From Panacagrimonas sp965216845 (GTDB lineage: Bacteria; Pseudomonadota; Gammaproteobacteria; Nevskiales; Nevskiaceae), in NCBI GenBank assembly GCA_965216845.1, contig OZ244200.1, forward strand, positions 2,232,001-2,296,000: 64,000 nt of DNA, read 5' to 3'. Shown piece after piece: positions 55,344 through 64,000 of the stretch (its first letter is position 1; every line of letters begins with the position of its first letter). The notes under the pieces are model-generated. The model had not been told where the DNA came from, did no database searches, and was given only the letters and a program-made list of their open reading frames with translations. A program made the position numbers and the translations under genes.

Positions 55344-58208
55344 ATGAGCGCTTCCAAATATCAGCAGTTTCTGACCTCCAGCTCGATTCAGGGCGGCAAT
55401 GCGGCGTTCGTGGAAGCGTTCTACGAACAGTTTCTGGAAGACCCCGAATCGGTGGAGCCCGACTGGCGATCCTACTTCCGCAGCATTCACGATCAGCACG
55501 CGCCGCGCGAGATCGCGCACAGTGATGTGCTGGCCAAGTTCGAACGCATGGCGCGCGAGCGTCGTCCCGGCCTCAACGCCATGGCCGGTGACGGCTTTGA
55601 CGCCCAGGCCGCCGAGCAACAGGCTGCGGTGCTGCGTCTGATCAACTATCACCGTGTGCGTGGTCATCAGGCGGCGCGGCTGGATCCGCTGGGCATTGCC
55701 GAGCAGGACATGATTCCGGACCTGGACCCGGCGTTCCACGGCTTGACCGAAGCCGATATGGATACGGTGTTCAACGCCGGCACTCTGGCGTCGGCGGATC
55801 GGCTGCCCCTGCGCGAGATCTACAAACTGCTCAAGGCGGTGTACACCGATACCATCGGCGCCGAGTACATGTACATCACCGAGACTAACGAAAAGCGCTG
55901 GATTCAGAAACGCCTGGAAGGCGCCGCCTTCAAGCCCAAGCTGAATCCGGAAGAAAAGAAGCGCACCTTGTTGCAGCTCACCGCGGCCGAGGGACTGGAA
56001 CGCTATCTGCACACCAAGTATGTCGGCCAGAAGCGCTTTTCCCTGGAAGGCGGCGAGGCGCTGATCCCGGCGTTGGACGAAATGCTGCGCTGCTGCGCCA
56101 AGCGCGATGTGGACGAAGTGGTGGTCGGCATGGCGCATCGCGGCCGACTCAACGTGTTGGTCAACGTGCTGGGCAAGTCGCCCAAGGAATTGTTCGCCGA
56201 GTTCGAAGGCAATTATTCCGCGGAAAATCTGAATCGCGCGGGCGATGTGAAATACCACATGGGTTTTTCCACCGATGTGGAGGTGGAAGGCAAGCGCCTG
56301 CACATGGTGCTGGCTTTCAACCCCTCACATCTTGAAATCGTCAATCCGGTGGTGGAAGGTTCGGTCAAGGCGCGTCAGGTCACACGACACGACGAAAGTG
56401 GTTCGAAAATCGTGCCGATTCTGATTCACGGCGACGCCGCCTTTGCCGGTCAGGGCGTGGTGATGGAAACCATGCAGCTGACCGAGGCCAAGGGCTATGG
56501 CACCGGCGGCACCGTGCACGTAATCATCAACAATCAGATCGGCTTCACCACCCCAAACCCCATCGAGGCGCATCAGACCCGGGAAGCGCGCACCTCTCGC
56601 TATTGCACCGACATCGCCAAGATGCTCGAAGCGCCGGTGTTTCACGTCAACGGCGATGATCCCGAAGCGGTGGTGTTCGTGACCCGGCTGGCGATGGATT
56701 TTCGCAACGAGTTCCACAAGGACGTGATCGTGGACATCGTCTGCTATCGGCGCCTCGGGCATAACGAGGCCGACGAGCCGGCGGTCACCAGTCCGCTGAT
56801 GTACAACGCTATCAAGAAGCATCCGACCACGCTCAAGCTCTATACCCAGCGGCTGCTGGATGAGGGCACCATCAGCAAGACCGACGCCGCCTCGCTGATC
56901 ACCCAGTATCGTGACGGCCTGGACAAGGGCGTGAACATCGCCCGTGGCACCCTGGGTCTGGTCGGTAACAAACACACCGTCAGCTGGGGCCAATACAGCA
57001 AGGGCAAGTGGGACTCTCCGGCCGATACCGCCGCCAGCGCGGAAACCATCGCTGGTCTGTTCACGCGTGCGCATCAACTGCCGGAAGATTTCAGCCTGCA
57101 CCCGCGTTTGAAGAAGCTGTACGAGGATCGCGCCAAGATGGCGGCGGGCGAGCTCGCCATGGATTGGGGTTTTGCCGAAACCATGGCCTACGCCACCCTG
57201 ATCAACGAAGGTTTTTCGGTGCGCTTGTGCGGACAGGATTCGCGTCGCGGCACCTTTTTCCATCGGCACGCCACGGTGCACGATGTCGACACCGGCCGCC
57301 GTTACACGCCGCTGCGGCATCTGGAGGCCGACAAGTATCGATTCACCGTCAACGACACCTTGTTGTCCGAAGCCGGCGTATTGGGCTTTGAATACGGTTA
57401 TTCCACCACCGATCCGGATTGCCTGGTGATCTGGGAAGCGCAGTTCGGTGACTTCGCCAACGGCGCGCAGGTGGTGTTCGATCAATTCATTTCCAGCGGT
57501 TTCGCCAAATGGGGGCGCCTGTGCGGGCTCACCGTGTTCCTGCCGCACGGCTATGAAGGGCAGGGGCCGGAGCATTCCTCGGCGCGTCTGGAACGCTGGT
57601 TGCAGCTGTGCGCGGCGGATAACCAGCAGGTCTGCATTCCCTCCACGCCGGCGCAGATGTTCCACATGCTGCGTCGGCAGATGAAGCGCTCACTGCGCTT
57701 GCCGCTGATCGTGCTGACGCCGAAGTCGCTGCTGCGCCATCCCTTGTCGGTGTCGCGGCTGGAAGATCTTTCCAACGGCGGTTTTCAGCCGCTGATTCCG
57801 GAAACCGAGGCGCTGAACACGGACAAGGTCAAGCGCATCGTGTTTTGTTCCGGCAAGGTCTACTTTGACCTGTTCCAGGCGCGCGCCAAGGAAAAGCTGG
57901 ACAGCGTCGCCCTGGTGCGCATCGAGCAGCTTTACCCGTTCCCGCGCGAGCAATACCAGAAGGTGCTGGACAGCTATCCCAATGCCACCGAAGTGGTGTG
58001 GGCGCAGGAAGAGCCGGAGAACCAGGGCGCCTGGTACCCCATCAAGCATCGCCTGAGCGCCTATCTGGCCCCAAGGCACAAGATGTTTTATGCCACCCGA
58101 AAAGGCATGGCCACCACCGCGGGGGGATATCTGAAAATTCACAACGTCGAGCAGGCCGAAGTGGTTCAGGCCGCGCTGCACGGCGGCAAGCCGCTCATCG
58201 GCGGATAA
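55344..58208 (+). CDS. sucA: 2-oxoglutarate dehydrogenase E1 SucA
   Basis: 954 residues. Thiamine-diphosphate-dependent decarboxylation of 2-oxoglutarate in the TCA cycle. The N-terminal segment that binds E2 (NAAFVEAFYEQFLEDPESVE), VVGMAHRGRLNVLVNVLGKS, the cofactor motif HVNGDDPEAVVFVTRLAMDF, YRRLGHNEADEPAVTSPLMY and the C-terminal WAQEEPENQGAWYPIKHRL are all present. sucB follows after 18 bases; the E3 gene lpd does not follow. Confidence 0.97.
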   Translation: MSASKYQQFLTSSSIQGGNAAFVEAFYEQFLEDPESVEPDWRSYFRSIHDQHAPREIAHSDVLAKFERMARERRPGLNAMAGDGFDAQAAEQQAAVLRLINYHRVRGHQAARLDPLGIAEQDMIPDLDPAFHGLTEADMDTVFNAGTLASADRLPLREIYKLLKAVYTDTIGAEYMYITETNEKRWIQKRLEGAAFKPKLNPEEKKRTLLQLTAAEGLERYLHTKYVGQKRFSLEGGEALIPALDEMLRCCAKRDVDEVVVGMAHRGRLNVLVNVLGKSPKELFAEFEGNYSAENLNRAGDVKYHMGFSTDVEVEGKRLHMVLAFNPSHLEIVNPVVEGSVKARQVTRHDESGSKIVPILIHGDAAFAGQGVVMETMQLTEAKGYGTGGTVHVIINNQIGFTTPNPIEAHQTREARTSRYCTDIAKMLEAPVFHVNGDDPEAVVFVTRLAMDFRNEFHKDVIVDIVCYRRLGHNEADEPAVTSPLMYNAIKKHPTTLKLYTQRLLDEGTISKTDAASLITQYRDGLDKGVNIARGTLGLVGNKHTVSWGQYSKGKWDSPADTAASAETIAGLFTRAHQLPEDFSLHPRLKKLYEDRAKMAAGELAMDWGFAETMAYATLINEGFSVRLCGQDSRRGTFFHRHATVHDVDTGRRYTPLRHLEADKYRFTVNDTLLSEAGVLGFEYGYSTTDPDCLVIWEAQFGDFANGAQVVFDQFISSGFAKWGRLCGLTVFLPHGYEGQGPEHSSARLERWLQLCAADNQQVCIPSTPAQMFHMLRRQMKRSLRLPLIVLTPKSLLRHPLSVSRLEDLSNGGFQPLIPETEALNTDKVKRIVFCSGKVYFDLFQARAKEKLDSVALVRIEQLYPFPREQYQKVLDSYPNATEVVWAQEEPENQGAWYPIKHRLSAYLAPRHKMFYATRKGMATTAGGYLKIHNVEQAEVVQAALHGGKPLIGG

Positions 58209-58226
58209 AACAACAGGGAGATTCAA

Positions 58227-59435
58227 TTGAGCATCGAAATCAAGGTTCCCAACCTGCCGGAATCGGTCTCGTCGGCCACGGTCGCGGTCTGGCATGTGGC
58301 TGCCGGGGAATCGGTCGAACGCGAGCAAAACCTGGTCGATCTGGAAACCGACAAGGTGATGCTGGAAGTGCCCGCCACGGCGGGCGGCGTTCTCAAGGAA
58401 ATTCGGGTTTCGGCGGGCGCCACGGTGCAGGCCGGAGATGTGCTCGGCATTCTGGATGAAGGCGCCGATACTGGATCTGGTGACGCCCAACCTGCGGCGA
58501 AGCGCGCCGATGCCGGTGACAGCGAAGCACCGCAAAGCCCGGCGGTTCGCAAACTGCTGGCCGAATTGGGCTTGTCGGCCGCGGGCATTGAAGGCAGCGG
58601 CAAGGGCGGTCGCCTGACGGTTGAAGACGTGCGCAAGCACGCCGCCGGCAAGGATGCCAAACCCGCACCGGCCGCACCGGCCGCATCCGCCGCGCCGGGC
58701 AGCGCCGCGTCCAACAGCTCGCGCGCGGTGGTTTCACGGGACGAACAGCGCGTGCCGATGACGCGCATCCGCCAGCGTATTGCCGAGCGTCTGGTGGAAG
58801 CCCAATCCACTGCGGCGATGCTCACCACGTTCAACGAAGTGGATTTGAAAGCAGTGGGCGCCCTGCGCAGCCGGCACAAGGGCAGCTTCGAGAAATCACA
58901 CGGCGTCAAGCTTGGTTACATGAGCTTTTTCGTCAAGGCCGCCATTGAGGCGCTGAAAAAATACCCGGCGGTGAATGCATCGATCGACGGCACCGACGTC
59001 GTCTATCACAGCTATTACGACATCGGCGTGGCGGTCTCCACCGAGCGCGGTCTGGTGGTGCCGGTGCTGCCGGATGCGGACTTGATGTCCTTTGCCGATA
59101 TCGAGCAGCGCATCGTCGATCTGGGTCAGCGCGCGCGTGAGAACAAGCTCACCATGGAAGAGCTGACCGGCGGAACCTTCTCCATCACCAACGGTGGCGT
59201 GTTTGGCTCGATGATGTCCACGCCCATTCTGAACCCGCCGCAGGCCGCGATTCTGGGCATGCACGGCATCATCGACCGCCCCATCGTGGTGGATGGCGAA
59301 GTGCAGGTGCGGCCCATGATGTATCTGGCGCTGACCTATGACCATCGTCTGATCGACGGCCGTGAAGCGGTGCTGTTCCTGCGCCACATCAAGGAAGACC
59401 TGGAAGACCCGGCGCGCCTGCTGTTACAAATCTGA
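58227..59435 (+). CDS. sucB: 2-oxoglutarate dehydrogenase E2 SucB
   Basis: 402 residues from TTG 58227 with AGGGAG upstream. Dihydrolipoyl succinyltransferase. One lipoyl domain (LVDLETDKVMLEVPATAGG, Lys 43), a peripheral E1/E3-binding domain near residues 105-145 (SPAVRKLLAELGLSAAGIEG, SGKGGRLTVEDVRKH), an Ala/Pro linker, and the catalytic domain with LTYDHRLIDGREAVLFLRHI (His-Asp). Domain order is normal. The next gene is an unrelated AraC-type regulator. Confidence 0.96.
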   Translation: MSIEIKVPNLPESVSSATVAVWHVAAGESVEREQNLVDLETDKVMLEVPATAGGVLKEIRVSAGATVQAGDVLGILDEGADTGSGDAQPAAKRADAGDSEAPQSPAVRKLLAELGLSAAGIEGSGKGGRLTVEDVRKHAAGKDAKPAPAAPAASAAPGSAASNSSRAVVSRDEQRVPMTRIRQRIAERLVEAQSTAAMLTTFNEVDLKAVGALRSRHKGSFEKSHGVKLGYMSFFVKAAIEALKKYPAVNASIDGTDVVYHSYYDIGVAVSTERGLVVPVLPDADLMSFADIEQRIVDLGQRARENKLTMEELTGGTFSITNGGVFGSMMSTPILNPPQAAILGMHGIIDRPIVVDGEVQVRPMMYLALTYDHRLIDGREAVLFLRHIKEDLEDPARLLLQI

Positions 59436-59473
59436 GTGCGTCCCGGCGGGGAAGCAGCCAACGGCCGGCGCTG

Positions 59474-60508
59474 ATGGCGGAGCGTTTCGTTCCCGCCGAG
59501 GCGCCGGTCCCGGTCATCACCTTGCCCAACTGGGCAAAAGCGGCGGCCGAGTGCGGCATTGGTCTGGAAGCGGTGCTGCGACAGTTGCGGATTGATGTCG
59601 ATCTACTTCATCTGGAAAGCGCCAGCTTGCGGCGCATCGACTTCGAACGCCTGATGGAGGTCTGCGTGGCGCGCTCCAGACGGCGCCATTTTCCGCTGGT
59701 GCTGGGTGAAAACTTCGGCTTTGAATACCTGCCGGAACTGGAGACCTTTCTCACCACCAGCCCCAACCTGCGTGAGGCCTTGCGGGTGCTGGACTGGTTG
59801 CCGATGCTGGTGGATCCCAACCTGCGTCTGCAGCGCAGCGAAGATGCGCGCATGGCACGTCTGTTTATCGACTGGCCGCAGGCGTCTGCGCCCATCACCT
59901 TCCAGTGGTTTGTGGAGACCACCTTCGTCGCCGTGGCGCGCTTTGCGCGCATGCTGCTGCGCGGCCGTGGTGATTTGGCGCGTGTCTGTTTTCAGTTCGA
60001 AAGGCCCGAATACGCCGAGCAGGTAGAAAGGGCTTTGCAAATGCCGCTGCATTATGCACAGCCACACAATGCCCTGGAGCTGGACCGCAAGCTTCTGGAC
60101 CTGCCGCTGGAATCGGCGTTTCCGGCGCTGCATCAGCAGGCCGAGGAGCGCGTCAATCGGCGCCTGATCAGCCGTGGCCAGGTCGCCGGTAGCACGCAGG
60201 CACTCGCCGACTTGCTGGAGCGGGAGCCACAGCTACTGGGTCAGGGGGTTGCCGCTGTTGCCGCACGCATGGGCCTGCATCCACGCAGCTTGCAGCGGCG
60301 CCTGCGTGCCGAAGGCATGGGTTTTGCGGGTGTGCAATCTCAGGTTCGCGCAAACCTTGCCCGCATCTGGCTGAGAGACGGCCGGTTGCCGCTGGATCAA
60401 ATTGCCGATCGTCTGGGTTTTTCTGATCGCCGCAGTTTCAGCCGCGCGTTTCAGCAATGGACCGGGCGCAGTCCGTCACGATATCGGGCGGAAATCGACC
60501 ACGCATAA
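59474..60508 (+). CDS. AraC-family regulator
   Basis: 344 residues. The N-terminal arabinose-binding-like domain (VPVITLPNWAKAAAECGIGL, LMEVCVARSRRRHFPLVLGE) and the C-terminal AraC domain (GVAAVAARMGLHPRSLQRRL, LDQIADRLGFSDRRSFSRAF, QQWTGRSPSRYRAEI) are clear. It resembles the regulator at 44092-45162 in layout. It is followed by a PF10118-type hydrolase gene, a pairing that suggests control of that gene; this is inference. Confidence 0.9.
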   Translation: MAERFVPAEAPVPVITLPNWAKAAAECGIGLEAVLRQLRIDVDLLHLESASLRRIDFERLMEVCVARSRRRHFPLVLGENFGFEYLPELETFLTTSPNLREALRVLDWLPMLVDPNLRLQRSEDARMARLFIDWPQASAPITFQWFVETTFVAVARFARMLLRGRGDLARVCFQFERPEYAEQVERALQMPLHYAQPHNALELDRKLLDLPLESAFPALHQQAEERVNRRLISRGQVAGSTQALADLLEREPQLLGQGVAAVAARMGLHPRSLQRRLRAEGMGFAGVQSQVRANLARIWLRDGRLPLDQIADRLGFSDRRSFSRAFQQWTGRSPSRYRAEIDHA

Positions 60509-60605
60509 TGTCGTGAAATGTTCCCTTTTGTCGCCGTCGGTCATTTGCGGGAGCCGGTGCTGCGACTAGGCTGATTTACATTACCACTGGCAAAGGTCCG
60601 TGATC

Positions 60606-61463
60606 ATGCAGTCTACCGATATTGTTCCGCGAAAAAGCCCCGATTTCGGATTCTCCGAAGGCATTCCAAAATACTGGTTTGATGGCGATGCGTTCAAGAC
60701 CCGTTTCTTTGACGCCATGTCCCTGCTGTTTCCCGAGGGTGAGAAGTTCTTCATCGAGTGCGTGCGCGATTACAAAGCCGGGATTGCGGATCCCAAACTG
60801 CGCCAGCAGGTCAAGGAGTTCACCTATCAGGAAGGCCAGCACGGCATGGTGCATGATGCCTACAACCAGCGCATCGCCGAACAGGGCGTGCGGGTGGACA
60901 AGGTGGTGGCGCAGGAAAAGAAGATTCTGAGCTGGCTGCGCGCGCATACGCATTCCAGCTTTACCATCGCGCAAACCGCGGCGGTGGAACATATGACCGC
61001 CATCATGGCGCACGGCTTCATGGCGCACACCGATACCTTTGCCGCAGCCGACCCGCGCATGCGTGCGCTCTACGTCTGGCACGGCGTTGAGGAAATCGAA
61101 CACAAGGGCGTGGCGTTCGACGTGATGCGTGAGGTTGCCGGTGTCGGTTATTTCAAGCGTTGCGCGCTGTTGCTTTATGTGAGCCTGGTGTTTCCGCTGC
61201 ACACGTTCCTGATCATGCGTCACATGTTCGAGGTTGACGGCGTGAAAAATCGCCTGCGGGTGTGGGCGCGGGGACTATGGTGGCTGTATGGACCGCGCGG
61301 CATCATGACGCGGCTGCTGCCGCATTATCTGGCGTATTACAAACCGGGCTTTCATCCCTGGCGCAGCGGCAAGATGGATCAATACGCGGTCTGGCGCAGC
61401 CGGTTCGAGCAAACCGACGGAGACGCCGTGGCGGCGAGCGAGGCTGTGCTTGGTGGCGCCTGA
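60606..61463 (+). CDS. Metal-dependent hydrolase, PF10118 family
   Basis: 285 residues from ATG 60606 (an in-frame GTG at 60600 is an alternative; AAAGG upstream). The family pattern is conserved: FEIxxPK-like start, AMSLLFPEGEKFFIECVRDY, LRQQVKEFTYQEGQHGMVHD, AAVEHMTAIMAHGFM and VWHGVEEIEHKGVAFDVMRE, providing Glu/His ligands in a helical, ferritin-like bundle. These proteins are annotated as metal-dependent hydrolases, often in lipid-using bacteria; the reaction is not known to me. Two hydrophobic helices (CALLLYVSLVFPLHTFLIM) suggest membrane contact. Confidence 0.85.
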   Translation: MQSTDIVPRKSPDFGFSEGIPKYWFDGDAFKTRFFDAMSLLFPEGEKFFIECVRDYKAGIADPKLRQQVKEFTYQEGQHGMVHDAYNQRIAEQGVRVDKVVAQEKKILSWLRAHTHSSFTIAQTAAVEHMTAIMAHGFMAHTDTFAAADPRMRALYVWHGVEEIEHKGVAFDVMREVAGVGYFKRCALLLYVSLVFPLHTFLIMRHMFEVDGVKNRLRVWARGLWWLYGPRGIMTRLLPHYLAYYKPGFHPWRSGKMDQYAVWRSRFEQTDGDAVAASEAVLGGA

Positions 61464-61591
61464 TGAAGGCGAGCCTGCGAGCGACAAAGGGCAACTGTGG
61501 ATCTGCATTTGACGCCGCCGGGCAGGGGGGATGTGCTTTAACACGGGAAGGTTTTGCGGGCAGGATTTGAAGAAATCGCGGCGGGCGTTTT

Positions 61592-64000
61592 TCAGTGGCG
61601 CTGCCGCATCGGTTGGTCCAAGTCAGCTTCGGGTGGCCGGGCAAAGATGCGGTACAGCGCCGGCAACACCAGCAAGGTCAGCAGGGTCGAGGAAATAATT
61701 CCGCCGATCACCACGGTGGCCAGCGGCCGCTGCACCTCGGCGCCCGTGCCTACGTTGAAGGCCATGGGCACAAAGCCCAGTGCGGCAACCAGCGCGGTCA
61801 TGAGAATCGGCCGCAAGCGCACTTGCGCGCCTTCGATGATGGCCACCTCCAATTCGGCGCCATGGGTGAGGCGGTCGCGGATGAAGGACAGCATCACCAC
61901 GCCGTTCAGTACGGCGATCCCCGAAAGCGCGATGAAGCCAATGCCGGCGGAGATCGACAGCGGCATGTCCCGTAGCAGCAGCGCGGCCACACCGCCAGTG
62001 AGCGCCAGCGGCACGCCGGTGAACACGATGAGCGCATCGCGGCCATTGCCGAAGGCGGCATAGAGCAGCGACAGGATCAGCAGCAGCGTGAGCGGCACGA
62101 CCAGGCTCAGGCGCTGACTGGCGGAGATGAGTTGCTCAAAAGTACCGCCGTAATCCAGCCAGTAGCCGGCCGGCAGTTTCACTCCGCTGGCAATGACCTC
62201 GCGGGCTTCTTCAACAAAACCGCCCAGGTCACGTCCCCGCACATTGGCGGTAACGAACACGCGCCGCTTGCCGTTTTCGCGGCTGATCTGGTTGGGTCCC
62301 TGTTCGATGCTCACGCTCGCCACCGCGCCCAGCGGCACATGTTCCGGCGGGTTCATGGCCACGCCCAGGGCATCGGCATCACCGGCCACCGGCGCGTCGT
62401 CGGCTGGCAGGGGAATCGGCAGGCGCTCCAGCAGCTTCGGGTCGACACGCAGCGATTCCGGCAGGCGCACCACCAGATCAAAGCGTCGGTCGCCTTCATA
62501 GACCTGCCCGACGCTTTGGCCGCCCATGGCCACGCGCAGCACCTGTTGCAGGCTGTCCACGTCCAGCCCGTAGCGTGACAGGCGATCGCGATCCGGCGTG
62601 ACGACCAGCATCGGCAGACCCGTGACCTGTTCGCTGCGCACATCGGCGGCGCCGTCGATGCCGCGCAGCACGCCTTCGATCTGCTCGCCGAGTTCGGCCA
62701 GCCTGTCCAGGTCATCGCCGTAAACCTTCACCGCCACATCGGCGCGCACGCCGGAAATCAGCTCGTTGAAGCGCATCTGGATGGGCTGGGTGAACTCGTA
62801 GTTATTGCCCGGCACCTGCTCAGCAATGGCCTTGGCATCGGCCACCATTGCGGCCTTGCTCTTGCTCGGATCTGGCCATTCGTCACGCGGTTTGAAGATC
62901 AGAAAGGTATCGGCCACAGCTGGCGGCATGGGGTCATTGGCCACCTCGCCAGTGCCGATCTTGGAGAATACGCGCGCTACTTCCGGCATCGCGAGAAGCT
63001 TTTCTTCCAGCACTTTTTGCATCTGCACGGCCTGGCTCAGGCCGGTGCCGGGGATGCGCAGCGCATGCATGGCGATATCGCCTTCATCCAGATTGGGAAT
63101 GAACTCCGTACCCATGCGGCTGGCGGCCAGTAGCGACAACAGCACCAGTGCCGCCGCGCTGCCCACCATGCTCCAGCGCCAGCGCAACGCGAAGGTCAGC
63201 GCTGGCTGGTAGATGCCATGCAACCAGCGCACGATGCGCGGTTCATGCAGCGCCACCTTGCCGCGTACCAGGAGCGCGATGGCGGCGGGCACGAAAGTCA
63301 GCGACAGCAGCAGCGCCGAGGCCAGCGCCACCACCACGGTAAAGGCCATGGGGTGGAACATCTTGCCCTCGATGCCGGTGAGTGCGAATACCGGCAGGTA
63401 CACGACGAGAATAATCGTCACGGCGAAGACGCTGGGGCGGATCACTTCTGCGGTGGCATCGCGCACCACCTGCAGGCGTTCGCGCAGGTTCAGCGGCTGC
63501 TCTGCATCGCGATAGGCCAGTCCCAGTCGGCGCAGGCAGTTCTCCACGATAATCACCGCGCCGTCCACGATTAGCCCGAAGTCCAGCGCGCCCAGACTCA
63601 TCAGGTTGCCAGACACGCGCGACTGCACCATACCCGTCACGGTCATGAGCATGGACAGTGGAATCACCGCCGCGGTGACCAGCGCCGCACGGAAATTCCC
63701 CAGCATGGCGAACAGAACGACAATCACCAGCAGCGCGCCTTCTGTCAGGTTCTTGCGCACCGTGGCAATGGTCTTGTCGACCAATGTGGTGCGGTCATAA
63801 ACCGTGTCCAGCGACACACCGACGGGCAGCGAAGGCCGGATTTCCTCAATGCGCTGCGCCACGGCGCGGGACACTGCGCGGCTGTTCTCGCTCACCAGCA
63901 TGAAGGCCGTGCCCAGCACCACCTCCTTGCCGTTCTGGGTGGCGGCTCCGCTACGCGGTGCATGCGAAAGGTGAATGTCCGCCACCTCGTCCATCCGCAC
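61592..64000 (-). CDS. CzcA/CusA-type heavy-metal RND efflux pump, C-terminal part
   Basis: 802 codons are visible; the N-terminal quarter lies outside the right edge (family length about 1030-1050). Proton-driven inner-membrane pump for divalent or monovalent metal ions across both membranes. The transmembrane proton-relay motif is LGALDFGLIVDGAVIIVENC (Asp, Asp, Glu), which is the HME1/2 (Cd, Zn, Co, Ni) form. Also LLVIVVLFAMLGNFRAALVT, FIPNLDEGDIAMHALRIPGT and a final LLTLLVLPALYRIFARPPEA. The metal cannot be decided by eye. Partner genes czcB/C are not in the window. Confidence 0.92.
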   Translation of the reverse strand: MRMDEVADIHLSHAPRSGAATQNGKEVVLGTAFMLVSENSRAVSRAVAQRIEEIRPSLPVGVSLDTVYDRTTLVDKTIATVRKNLTEGALLVIVVLFAMLGNFRAALVTAAVIPLSMLMTVTGMVQSRVSGNLMSLGALDFGLIVDGAVIIVENCLRRLGLAYRDAEQPLNLRERLQVVRDATAEVIRPSVFAVTIILVVYLPVFALTGIEGKMFHPMAFTVVVALASALLLSLTFVPAAIALLVRGKVALHEPRIVRWLHGIYQPALTFALRWRWSMVGSAAALVLLSLLAASRMGTEFIPNLDEGDIAMHALRIPGTGLSQAVQMQKVLEEKLLAMPEVARVFSKIGTGEVANDPMPPAVADTFLIFKPRDEWPDPSKSKAAMVADAKAIAEQVPGNNYEFTQPIQMRFNELISGVRADVAVKVYGDDLDRLAELGEQIEGVLRGIDGAADVRSEQVTGLPMLVVTPDRDRLSRYGLDVDSLQQVLRVAMGGQSVGQVYEGDRRFDLVVRLPESLRVDPKLLERLPIPLPADDAPVAGDADALGVAMNPPEHVPLGAVASVSIEQGPNQISRENGKRRVFVTANVRGRDLGGFVEEAREVIASGVKLPAGYWLDYGGTFEQLISASQRLSLVVPLTLLLILSLLYAAFGNGRDALIVFTGVPLALTGGVAALLLRDMPLSISAGIGFIALSGIAVLNGVVMLSFIRDRLTHGAELEVAIIEGAQVRLRPILMTALVAALGFVPMAFNVGTGAEVQRPLATVVIGGIISSTLLTLLVLPALYRIFARPPEADLDQPMRQRH

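Overview
The window is high-G+C DNA from a proteobacterium, most likely a gammaproteobacterium. The host part carries a System I cytochrome c maturation operon (ccmA to ccmI), folD, galU, sucAB, a beta-oxidation-type cluster and a heavy-metal RND pump. This gene mix suggests an aerobic chemoheterotroph that uses fatty acids or hydrocarbons. The genus cannot be named from what is visible.

Positions 1 to 39037 are the greater part of a Mu-like transposable prophage; its left end lies outside the window. A single immunity region at about 17.4-18.2 kb holds a CI-type repressor (+), a Ner-like regulator (-), an operator of repeated CGAACAT half-sites and a near-consensus leftward promoter. The leftward operon carries the regulators, MuA transposase, MuB ATPase, small DNA-binding proteins, Gam, GemA and Mor. 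After an interruption by two plus-strand cargo genes (5587-6749), the same strand carries lysis genes and the DNA-packaging genes (gp25, gp26 and gp27 homologues, large terminase, portal, and a MuF gene cut by the window edge). The rightward operon carries protease/scaffold, decoration and capsid proteins, head-tail adaptors, tail tube, a frameshifted tail chaperone, a 1690-residue tape measure, tail-tip and fibre proteins, and a terminal adenine methylase. There is no sheath gene, so the virion should have a non-contractile tail, as in the transposable siphophages B3 and D3112.

Compared with Mu, the head genes are split. Packaging genes lie at the end of the leftward operon, and capsid and tail genes lie on the other side of the repressor in the opposite direction. 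The same 18-bp palindrome, TGCAAAG-N4-CTTTGCA, precedes the first gene of each late module, which suggests one late activator controls both. Nine REP-like palindromes starting with GTAG are scattered through the prophage, several of them inside reading frames.

The right prophage end is visible at 39037. It has 22-bp-spaced repeats typical of transposase end sites and is inserted in the last codons of a short-chain dehydrogenase gene. That gene belonged to a cluster with an acyl-CoA dehydrogenase, an acyl-CoA ligase and a thiolase, divergent from an AraC-type regulator. The host genes that follow are folD, ccmABCDEFGHI, a MaoC-like hydratase, two degenerate dispersed palindromes, galU, sucA, sucB, a second AraC-type regulator, a PF10118-type metal-dependent hydrolase and a CzcA-type RND pump that runs off the right edge. 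No tRNA, rRNA or CRISPR array was seen, and no gene-free stretch exceeds 300 bases.
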